Part shown: positions 56,811-64,000 of the stretch, one piece after another
How the letters are laid out: each line of letters begins with the position of its first letter
Position numbering within the stretch: position 1 is the stretch's first letter
Assembly: GCA_002794775.1 (NCBI GenBank)
Contig: NBAY01000004.1
Coordinates: 992,001 to 1,056,000 of the forward strand
Reading direction: 5' to 3'
DNA from: Porodaedalea pini
Taxonomy: Eukaryota; Basidiomycota; Agaricomycetes; Hymenochaetales; Hymenochaetaceae
Length of the DNA: 64,000 nt
Translations under genes and position numbers: made by a program
The notes under the pieces: generated by a model
Told to the model about the DNA's origin: nothing
What the model saw: only the letters and a program-made list of their open reading frames with translations
Databases searched by the model: none

Positions 56811-57336
56811 ATCGAGTGATCTCACTGCAGTCAACCCCTAACCTCCCAGAACAACGTGATCACATCCCCAAAAGGACCACTGATCCCAGACACCGCTAAG
56901 TCAGGATCTACAGCGCGTACAAGCTCAAACTCCCCAAGTGATGGAAGAAAGTCCACCCCATCTTCAACGAAGCCCTGTTAAAGCCCACTATCAAACCATC
57001 CTTTGAAGGCCAGAAGCAGCAGCCACTGCCACCACCGGAGATTGTCAACAATGAGGAGGAATACAAGGTCGAGGAAGTCATCGACTCATGTCTGCATCGA
57101 GGAAAACTACAATACCTCGTCAAGTGGGTTGGATACAACAAACCGACTTGGCAGCCTGAGACAGATTTCGGTGAAAATGCAAAGGAGGCGATCACTGAAT
57201 TCTATCAAAACCATCCCGGTGCTCCTCGAAGACTCAACATTCCTCACCAATGACTCCGTCCACTCTTTGTCGACACCAAACCAGACGACCGTGGTCTTGG
57301 TTGGTCGGGACGCCCAACCTTGAAGGGGGGGGGTAA

Positions 57337-57761
57337 TGTTAGGACTTGAACTTTCACCTTTTCTTTTACCTTCCTTTTACCATTTCTTCTCTTTTAACTG
57401 CTCCTTTTCATTATATTTAATTGTCTTTTCAATCATTTCCCACACTCCCTCCACATGACCTTCATTTGTTCCATTCTGTTCGTTTATGTAACTTTAGATA
57501 ATATAGTCTCATGGTCGCTGCTATATAAGGTCTCAGGAATCGCATGAACTCCTTGTTCTGCTTTTCCTCTTACCTCCGCAACGACCTAGGTGAGACTTGT
57601 CCCCCTTGTATTAGTTTAGACTTATATTAATCCTCTTACCTCCGTGATGACCTAGCCTGAGTATAGCGTGTCCCAAGTCCCCGCTCAAGTATAACACGTC
57701 CCAGATGACAGTCAGCTGAGGCCTGCCCAGTCCGAGTTGTCTCCTGGACTCCCGCCTAACA
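57337..57761 (+). repeat. 3' LTR of layer-4 element
   Basis: 425 bp, same length as its partner. Differences are C/T and G/A changes, mostly at former CpG sites. Followed by GCAGT and then the 3' half of the pogo transposase. Confidence 0.92.
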
Positions 57762-60323
57762 GCAGTATATGGAAATGCTTGGAATCCCCGAGAACGAAAA
57801 ACTTGCCCTTTCCCGTGGCTGGTACGAAGCATTCAAGGAGAGGAATGGAATCTGGGAATACAAACTTCATGGAGAAGCAGCTTCCATGTCCCTTGAAGCA
57901 GTGCAGGCTGCACAAGAATGACTTTCAGCCAAATTGGCTTCTTTCAATCATTGTGACATCTATAATTTTGACAAAACTGGACTCTTCTATCAGATGCCAC
58001 CAAATTGGACCCTAGCAACTCAACAATTATCCAGTGGAAAAGGTGACAAAACATGGATCTCACTTGGGTTTATTGCAAATGCGGACGGTTCTGATATCCG
58101 AGCTCCATTATTCATTGGTCATGCAAAGAAACCTTGGTGCTTCAATAAGAAAGAAGGAAAAGATTTAGGGTTCATCTATTTCCACAATAAGAAGGCATGG
58201 ATGACTGGAAATGTGTTTGCATTGTAAGTATTTCATACAATATAGTGCGCTTTTTTAATTAATTTGAGCTTCTAGATTTCTTGATGACCTTAACCAGGAT
58301 ATGCTACACCAAAAATGGAAGATCTGCCTTACCGTGGATAATGCACCATCGCACATCTTTGACGCTTCAAAGCTGACTAATGTGGAAGTCATTTTCCTCG
58401 ATCCAAACATGACTTCTCACATTCAGCCAATGGATGCCGGGATTATTCATGCGTTTAAAGCTCATTACCAGCGGCTGTTCATCCTTCAAGCCCTTCAATG
58501 CTACAATTCTGGAGAGGACAACCTTTACTTTATTGATCAGCTTCAAGCAATGTACATGGTGCTGGAGGCCTGGGAACAGATCACACCTAAAACGGTGGTG
58601 AATTGTTGGAAACATGCCGGAATTCTTGATGCCTTTTCAATTCCTGTCGATCCGGCCACCAATAACGATTCCGGAATCAACCAAGCAGTTACCAAACTAG
58701 CAGGTGCTCTCAAAGAACTTTCCGTGCATTCTGTCACAGCAAAGGATGTGCCAAGCATAGATGAGCTTCTAGATGTTGAGGCCGAGAAGGTTATGGAAGC
58801 AGAATGGACAGATGCCAAGATTTTGGAACAGGTGGAAATCAATTCACGCGAAGAATCTGGTGAGGACATACCAGAGCTAGAAGAATCCAGACCAGACCCA
58901 GAACCTCTAATCAGCCTTCCCGAGGCTCTTAGGGCTCTTTCAAAGCTTAACCATTTATTTCTTAGTGAGATAGGACCTGAGTATGCCGAGGCTCGGTCCC
59001 TTTTTCCAAAGCTTAGCCGTGAAATTCAGAAGTGTGTTACTAGCTCTTTGAAGCAGACTAACATTTCTTCTTTTCTTACCGAGAACCATTAGTTACATTA
59101 CTTCTTACACTAATACTTGACGCTTCAAGCACTATGTGCATTTTTATGTAATGACTCTCGTTAAGAAATTACTCTCAATAAGAAACTGATTTCCGTCTAC
59201 CGAAGCACTTTCTTATTGACAGGTTTGAATGTATACCCCCATATGGATGCTCTTGTGATGGTATGCAGCTTGGCAAGTAATGATTTTTGTAGCCTGCAGA
59301 AAGTAGATAGATAAGCAAAAAAAAAAAAAAAAACACCTGTCAGATACCCTTACTTGCCATGCACTCTTGCAGCTAATGTGCTTTTTCAAAAGCCGGACCA
59401 GTGCAGAGTTCAGTCAGACACACAAGCTGTTACCAAAGGTCCAAAGCTGTGACAGGAGCTCCAGAAGGAAATTAACAAAGGTCTAAATGCTAATATTCAT
59501 AGTTATTTCTCTTGTAGTGTCCTTTGCAACTATTTAACAGCTGAAAGTAATGTAAATGTCTTCACCTGCATGTGTGGGTCTTGACATTGGATTGCGTGAG
59601 ACAGCATTCCATAAATGGAAATAACTTTATTTGTTTATTATGCAATAACACGGACAAGCATTCCTGTGTATAAGCATTGGCCGACATGTCCACTGAGGCC
59701 AATGCTTATACACAGGTTCAACTGTAGTAGATGCGCAATGAGCATCTGCTAGTTATTCGTGGCACACACAAAGTCAAAGAGAGCTCAGCACTCCACCAAA
59801 TCAAAACACCACCACCACCATCATCAGGACCATGCAGTTATTTTGCCTGCTTCTGCTGCAAGTGCTATGGTTTTTCATCTCTCTTCAACATTCTCCTTAT
59901 TTGAGCTGCCATCCTCATTCGCCATGTTGACTGTGCTGCCTTCAGCTGATCGAAATGCAGGTTGATGTAGTATAATCTGCAAACTTCAACCAAGAGACAA
60001 CAGCATACATTTTGTACATATAACAAAGCGACATGTCAGAGATTTGGAGTATGTAGTGGAGGCTGTTGTAGGGTGACAACAGCCCAGTAACGCTGTCATT
60101 AGGACACGCACGACCCAAACACCCAAATAGCTAACCTCGTGATAGCTAAGCACGAGGGCGTTATCACGCCGTTAAAAATGTTGCCGAACAGGGCCTTAAA
60201 GAAAAGTCACGTGGCGGTACCTTTATAATAAGGATGATCGACACGAATTCTAACCGAGTCCGACCGATTTTACAGCTTCAGCTTCCAGTGTTTTTCCCAT
60301 TCTCACTTCTGGCACCTTTAGCT

Positions 60324-60886
60324 ATGGGACGCTTGAGACGCTCAAGGGCACATCATGCGCGGAGAGACGTGCACAGAGCTTCACGGACACGGGTGAGTAG
60401 CGCTGCACATTAGATGAAGAGTCCGAGTCCAGACACTGACGGATTCGACTGTCCATCGACTTGCAGGCAAGGACAAGGGATTTAGACCAAATTCAGCACA
60501 TTGACTTGGACCCCAAGGTAAGCTTTTTGTTTGTGTTGGTCGCGTTGGAAGAAGACTTACGTGTTTTGCCAGCATCGGGCAGCACTCGAAAGCCAGCCTC
60601 TTGACTTTGAGAAGCCCGGTCTTGCACAGCATTATTGTGTAGAGTGCGCAAAGTACGTGTCGGTCTTTTGCCTCCTAATCCCTATCAATTTGACAGCGTA
60701 TACCTACACCATTGCAGATATTTCGAGACTGACGTCGCACTGCGGACGCACTGGCGTAGCAAGGTGCACAAGCGGCGATGCAAGGAGCTGAAGGAGCCTG
60801 CTTACACGATCGAAGAGTCAGAACGGGCTGCGGGGCTTGGACGAGAAGACAAGCGGCCGGACAGCATGGCCATGAACGTTAGTTAG
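60324..60886 (+). CDS. BUD20: Bud20/ZNF593 C2H2 zinc-finger protein
   Basis: Shuttling factor for 60S ribosomal subunit export. Four exons in frame: 60324-60392, 60467-60517, 60573-60652, 60718-60886 (about 122 residues, normal length). The basic N-terminus reads MGRLRRSRAHHARRDVHRAS, followed by ARTRDLDQI, the family signature. One C2H2 finger spans an intron: HYCVECAKYFETDVALRTHW, with RSKVHKRRCKEL after it. The C-terminal ends AYTIEESERAAGLG. Only 128 bp of host sequence separate the start from the transposon block, so its promoter may include transposon DNA. Confidence 0.95.
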
Positions 60887-61270
60887 AAGGGTGTGATTTG
60901 TTGGTAATTTATTTTGTGAGTTCAGTCTTCATAGTTATCGGATTAGAGTAACTGTGATTATCGCGAGGATGGCAATGCTGACATAGAATTTATTTCTTTG
61001 ACAGTAGTCTTTCTTATACCATGACGAATGTGTGCATTCAAGCAACTCGTTTGTATTGATAAACTCTTCCTTCATCGTGCAAAAAATGTCGGGTGAATCC
61101 ATCAACGGCACCAGCTATAGCGGTTATTTCAGACATTGATGATTGCACTACACGGAACAGGCAAGAAAGGCGGTACAGGAATGAAATTGAACGGGCGTTG
61201 ATGATTACTATTAGCACAATTGTGTTCGGACAGAGCTCAATCTGAGTTCTTTTATCGCGTCGTTACAGGA
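60887..61270. other. Intergenic, convergent 3' ends
   Basis: 3' flanks of BUD20 and MMS2. AT-rich, nothing recognised. Confidence 0.5.
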
Positions 61271-61877
61271 TTAGACGCCGAAAAACGTGTTCTCCGGAGG
61301 TTGAGGCAGCTTTCTGTTATTATAGCTCGCCATCTCCCTGTGGCGGAAGCAGTGGTAGCGAATAAGTGGGAGACAGTTTTTGTAAAACAAAGGGGCACGT
61401 ACTTTCGTATCTCCACGAGCACCGTTTCGATACTCTTGTTCCTGTTCCAGTCTCGCAGAACAGGAAGATCGCTTGCGCTCACACTCCCATTCGTCTGGTT
61501 GACAAAGGGTAGATTAACGCGTGAAAGGAAGCGTACAGTCGGTGGCTTGTCAGGATAGTCCTCGTTACAGACGATCTTCAGACTATAGATGCGGTTCTCG
61601 TGGACTGTCTGCATAGCTGATCAGTATAAGATCGCACCGATAGCAGGCAAAGCGAGATACACACATGTCCTGGGCCAATGATCGTACCGGTCCAATTGCT
61701 CATAAGGATATCATCGCCATCCTCGAGACCGTACGAGCACGAGCCGTCGCCAATGCCTTTCTCTCCTTTCTCAAGCTCTTCGAGGAGACGAAAGTTCCGG
61801 GGAACTAAAGTTGTTTGGAGCCATTATCGATTAATTTCTCAAAGCTGAAGCAATTAAACAGACATACTCTTCGCCAT
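61271..61877 (-). CDS. MMS2: Ubiquitin E2 variant Mms2 (UEV)
   Basis: Catalytically inactive E2 variant that pairs with Ubc13 to build Lys63-linked ubiquitin chains in post-replication repair and endosomal sorting. Exon 1 is only 10 nt (61868-61877, ATGGCGAAGA). After an intron the frame reads [40 protein letters not shown], and GPGH. Then follow [57 protein letters not shown] and the last exon [20 protein letters not shown]. The E2 active-site Cys is absent, as expected for a UEV. The stop is at 61271-61273. It is divergent from HSE1. Confidence 0.96.
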
Positions 61878-62079
61878 CGAGATTGGGTAACAAAGAGGGT
61901 GAAGGATAGTGCTTTGGAAGATCAGCTTGGTGGTTGAGTGTATGCCAAATTCTCGGCTAATTCCGCACTGCCCTGATGACTTTCGTCTAACCGCGGTCAC
62001 TGACGTTCGAGCTTTCGTCTCTACCTTACTCTCCCCTTCTCTCAACTCCCATATTGTCGACAAATAACGGCGGTACATC
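61878..62079. promoter_or_regulatory. Divergent promoter, MMS2 / HSE1
   Basis: 202 bp between the two start codons, so both genes must share this promoter region. CT-rich stretches (62005-62050) precede HSE1. No individual site is claimed. Confidence 0.6.
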
Positions 62080-64000
62080 ATGTTTAGAGGGGCTGCATCC
62101 AACTCATATGAGGATATCGTCGGTACGTGCAACACACGGTTCACTGGCGCCATTCCACGAGCTCATTGCTACTGTCGGAAACACAGCGAAAACGACCGAC
62201 GAGAACCTGACGAGCGAAAACTGGGAGCTCATATTGAACCTCTGTGATAAAGTACAGGAGGAGGGAGAGCAGGGGTACGTGCAAATTACTCGTTGTCTCA
62301 AGATCAGTTCAAGCTCATGCTGGGAATGCGCAGCGCGCGAAATGTCATCGCCGCAGTGCTCAAGAGGCTCGCACACCGCAACCCCAATGTCCAACTTTAT
62401 GCGCTCGCTTTAGCAGAAGCACTCTCAAAGAACTGTGGAACGCAGGTAAACCGCGAGATTGCGTCTCGCTCGTTCACCCAAGGACTGGAACGCCTCATCA
62501 CGGATAGGGTACGCTAAAAGCATTGATGGCCCTCTTGCTCTCTAACCTTTTCATCAGACTAGCCACGAGAAGGTCAAGCGGAAGGCATTGTCCTTGATTA
62601 GTATGTGGACGGCTGATTTTGAAAATGATCCTTCGCTTGGAATCATGGAGGAATGCTACGAGAATATGAAGAGCAAAGGTACGCGTGAATGCCTGTTTCG
62701 ACCATTGATTCTTGTAAACACACCGCCGGACTAGGCTATAAATTCGAAGAGCCGCAAGAGCCACCACCACCACAGGTAGATGATGAGATCCGTCGTCGAG
62801 AGGAGGAGGAACTCCAGCGTGTTCTGGAAATGTCTGTCCTCGATAAGGGTGGTCGCAGCGTTTGGAACTCTTATGGCGGTGGTGCGTCCAGCAGCGCAGG
62901 GCCCTCTAGTTCAACTTACAATGCTGGACCGAGTCGAGCTACCGAAGTACCTGCAAGTGGAACTTCAACTCGATATGGCGTGGACTACGGCTACGCGAAA
63001 AATACAAGTGGCTACGTCCCTGCACGCACACCTTCGCCTAAGGCCCAATCACCCACCATTCCTATCAGCCCTTCACCGTCCCTGCCGAGTTATGCGGCTG
63101 CGTCATCCGGTTCGGTGCAAATAAAGTCGTCTTCTCAGACTTCCTTACCTCTTACTTCAGTCTCGCGTGTTCGAGCCTTGCATACTTTTGAGGGGACAGA
63201 GCAAGGCGAACTGACCTTTGAGAAAGGGGACATCATCAAGGTTGTCGATCGCAATTATAAGGACTGGTGGAGGGGACAACTGAAGGGTCGAACAGGCATC
63301 TTCCCTGTTAATTATGTCGTAAGCAGTACACATATATTTGATGCTGAATTATCCATTGAAAGTAACGTGATTTTTCTACAGGAACTTCTTCCGGATCCTA
63401 CGCCGGAGGAAATAGCAAGGGAAGCTGAGCAGGAGGCCGCAGTTTTTGCCCAAGCAGCTAACATAGACAAGCTATTGAGCATGCTTCGGGGCTTAGATCC
63501 TGCAAGAGACAGTCTTGCGGACAACGAAGAAATCCAGGTGGGAGCCTCCTTATATTTTGGACTAGAAATTTGATTGATTGATTCATATTTTAGGAATTGT
63601 ATCGCACAAGCATGAGCCTGCGTCCGAAGATAGTCAAACTGATTGACAAATACAGCCAGAAGCGAGGTCAGTAGATTTGCGGTAACACTTCTGCTTGTAG
63701 CTCACGATTCGATATCTCTCAGCCGAGCTTGTTTCTATGAACGAAACCTTCGTCAAGGCGCGGACTATGTTTGATCGTATGATGGAGGAGAGTTTGGCTC
63801 GTCACAGCGGGCGTAAGTAGCTATGCTTATATCCTCCGATGAAGTATATAAGTTTACAATCGTCTAGTTTACGATGAACGACCAGCATTCCAGCCGGTTC
63901 AATCTCGTCAGGACTATCGTGCTCCTGGGTACAGTGGACCCTATGACCAAGGTTTTGCTGGTTTCCCGCAGCCAAACACCGGTTACCCTGCAGCGACACC
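62080..64000 (+). CDS. HSE1: ESCRT-0 subunit Hse1/STAM (3' partial)
   Basis: Ubiquitin-binding ESCRT-0 component that with Vps27 collects ubiquitinated cargo on endosomes. Exons: 62080-62122, 62187-62274, 62334-62508, 62558-62678, 62735-63318, 63382-63537, 63594-63666, 63723-63812, 63868 onward. The VHS domain reads MFRGAASNSYEDIVAKTTDE, LTSENWELILNLCDKVQEEG, NVIAAVLKRLAHRNPNVQLY, ALSKNCG and LISMWTADFENDPSLG. The UIM is EEELQRVLEMSVLDKGGR (about residue 175). The SH3 domain spans RVRALHTFEGTEQGELTFEK, DWWRGQLKGRTGIFPVNYV (about 285-340). A GAT-like helical region with LPDPTPEEIAREAEQEAAVF, then MSLRPKIVKLIDKYSQKR and MNETFVKARTMFDRMMEESL, completes the Vps27-binding part. The gene runs out of the window in a Pro/Gln/Gly-rich tail. 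Confidence 0.95.

Larger units (their letters stand above)
49687..56912. mobile_element. Layer 5: TGTAGA...TCTACA element, probable solo LTR
   Basis: It interrupts the layer-4 integrase at GVSA/YKLKLP. Ends are TGTAGA and TCTACA, with a 4-bp duplication GCGC (49683-49686, 56913-56916). Removing it restores the pol frame exactly. Without layer 6 it is about 964 bp (49687-50431, 56694-56912). A TATAAATAT at 50182-50190 suggests a promoter. No coding domain is present, so a solo LTR of another LTR family is the best explanation. Orientation follows from the TATA box (plus) but is not certain. Confidence 0.7.
46484..57336 (+). pseudogene. Degraded pol of layer-4 element (split by layer 5)
   Basis: Pol reads in the -1 frame from the slippery site, through 46544-49686, then after layer 5 from 56917 to the 3' LTR. 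Protease (DLGCTG where the intact copy has DSGCTG, so the active site is changed), reverse transcriptase (KLDLRWGYYN, VYLDDILILS), RNase H, integrase (HDRGMQF, AYHPQTDGQME) and the C-terminal chromodomain (YLVKWVGYNKPTWQPETDFG) all align with layer 6. At least nine stop codons stand at Arg positions, for example 47007-47009 (YDWL*), 48611-48613 (EVLE*) and LPK*WKK at about 56935. It is non-functional. Confidence 0.9.
43736..57761 (+). mobile_element. Layer 4: old Tf1/sushi chromovirus (LTR retrotransposon, degraded)
   Basis: Ty3/gypsy LTR element with two 425-bp LTRs (43736-44160, 57337-57761), TGTTAGG...CCTAACA. The LTRs differ at roughly two dozen sites, nearly all transitions. The flanking 5-mers are GGGGT (43731-43735) and GCAGT (57762-57766), an imperfect duplication. 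The insertion point is nevertheless exact, because the pogo transposase frame closes when the element is removed. The primer-binding site is at 44162-44172 and the polypurine tract at about 57323-57333. gag and pol are recognisable but full of stop codons. It carries two later insertions: a solo LTR in gag and layer 5 in pol. Confidence 0.93.
43150..59092 (+). pseudogene. pogo/Tigger-type DDE transposase, split by retroelement
   Basis: One gene cut in two by the layer-4 insertion. The 5' part (43150-43735) starts at ATG 43150. It encodes the CENP-B/pogo N-terminal region: YTTGDKLAVLEFMAGPGKAM, MISKWRKQHLEL (helix-turn-helix), ITEELLQIKGKG. The 3' part resumes at about 57767 with MEMLGIPENEKLALSRGWYE, AFKERNGIW, and runs to 58226. 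An intron (58227-58275) follows, then 58276-59092. The three catalytic acids are visible in DIYNFDKTGLF, LTVDNAPSH and LDPNMTSHIQPMDAG. The C-terminal tail is acidic. A TGA at 57919-57921 also interrupts the frame, at a place that looks like a mutated CGA codon. With the insertion and the stop it cannot make an active protein. Confidence 0.88.
42851..59231 (+). mobile_element. Layer 3: pogo-like element B with transposase
   Basis: Ends CAGTCGAACCTGTCAATAAG on the left; the right end, read inverted, is CATTCAAACCTGTCAATAAG. TA flanks both ends (42849-42850, 59232-59233). The subterminal motif here is ATAAGAAA (42866, 42882, 42952, 42975; inverted at 43011). Minus its insertion the element is about 2.35 kb, a usual size for pogo/Tigger transposons. 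It encodes the DDE transposase listed separately and is split by the layer-4 retroelement. Confidence 0.85.
42656..59724. mobile_element. Layer 2: pogo-like element A
   Basis: Ends CAGTCGAACCTGTGTATAAG on the left and its inverted match (CAGTTGAACCTGTGTATAAG) on the right, flanked by TA (42654-42655, 59725-59726). The subterminal motif ATAAGCAT recurs at 42671, 42687, 42704 and 42759, inverted at 42818, and again at 59670 and 59702. Its own sequence is about 690 bp (42656-42850 and 59232-59724) and holds no transposase. Layer 3 is inserted in it. The A17 run at 59317-59333 lies in the right arm. Confidence 0.82.
42012..60195. mobile_element. Layer 1: PIF/Harbinger-like non-autonomous element carrying the whole block
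   Basis: Outermost element. Left end GGCCCTGTTCGGCAAC is repeated inverted at the right end. The match extends for about 45 bp through TTTTTAACGGCGTGATAACG with one or two differences. Flanking TTA at 42009-42011 and 60196-60198 is a 3-bp duplication of the type left by PIF/Harbinger elements (TWA), and GGCC/GGGCC ends are usual there. Without later insertions the element is only about 620 bp (42012-42064, 42560-42655, 59725-60195). No transposase of its own is seen, so it is a MITE-like passenger. The right end lies only 128 bp from the BUD20 start codon. Confidence 0.8.

Noticed and set aside
59317..59333. A-run as a possible retroposon tail
   Set aside because: It lies inside the right arm of pogo A, with no SINE or LINE body and no duplication around it.
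59759..59965. Small open frame with a His run
   Set aside because: It lies in the non-coding arm of the Harbinger-like element; the His run comes from a CAC repeat and no start context or relative supports it.
42012..60195. One giant 18-kb cargo-carrying transposon (Starship or Maverick type)
   Set aside because: There is no tyrosine recombinase, polymerase B or cargo gene set; all interior DNA is accounted for by separate elements with their own ends.
1..64000. tRNA or rRNA genes
   Set aside because: No cloverleaf with recognisable A and B boxes and no rRNA-like segment was noticed while reading; a tRNAscan or Rfam run would be needed to exclude them.

Overview
The window is a stretch of nuclear genome from a filamentous fungus, most likely an Agaricomycete (Basidiomycota). 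The evidence is dense intron-rich genes with many 50-60 bp GT-AG introns, a velvet factor, a CYSTM protein, a Tul1-type E3 ligase and Tf1/sushi-type chromoviruses. The species cannot be named from the sequence. Minus-strand genes are given as low..high coordinates. Exon limits were read by eye from splice signals and reading frame.

Layout. 1-5962: clathrin heavy chain (5' cut off by the window). 6587-7777: short-chain dehydrogenase. 8790-10532: peroxisomal/mitochondrial-type alanine-glyoxylate aminotransferase (minus; N-terminus unresolved). 11231-13687: cytoplasmic dynein intermediate chain (minus), divergent from SEN2 (13871-15363). 15710-17406: Thp3/LENG8-type SAC3-GANP protein. 17817-19179: cytochrome c1. 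21073-22467: PNKP-kinase-like protein with a PIP-box-like motif. 22859-24020: TPR protein, divergent from TIM23 (24172-25075). 25889-27071: velvet factor. 28222-30510: Snx41/Atg20-type PX-BAR protein. 30998-31533: CYSTM protein. 32377-35470: large disordered AT-hook protein, divergent from BFR2/AATF (35964-37814). 38246-41641: TUL1 E3 ligase. 60324-60886: BUD20. 61271-61877: MMS2, divergent from HSE1 (62080 to window end, 3' cut off). These are mostly housekeeping genes in membrane traffic, ribosome and tRNA biogenesis, mitochondria and ubiquitin signalling.

The unusual part is 42012-60195, an 18.2 kb block of transposons nested six layers deep, each boundary marked by terminal repeats and in most cases a target-site duplication. 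From outside in: (1) a PIF/Harbinger-like non-autonomous element (TTA duplication), which also carries a Tc1/mariner-like MITE; (2) pogo-like element A (TA); (3) pogo-like element B with a transposase gene (TA); (4) an old, mutated Tf1/sushi chromovirus; (5) a TGTAGA...TCTACA element, probably a solo LTR (4-bp duplication GCGC); (6) a young, apparently intact Tf1/sushi chromovirus with LTRs that look identical and a perfect GTCAA duplication. A further solo LTR (CCAGC duplication) lies inside the gag gene of layer 4.

The two full chromoviruses show readable expression and replication signals. An 11-nt primer-binding site is exactly complementary to the predicted 5' end of the element's own RNA, as in Tf1 self-priming. 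A G GGT TTT slippery heptamer followed by a stem-loop sits in the gag/pol overlap, with pol in the -1 frame. The old copy is broken mainly by CGA-to-TGA changes, the signature of deamination at methylated CpG or a CpG-directed RIP-like process.
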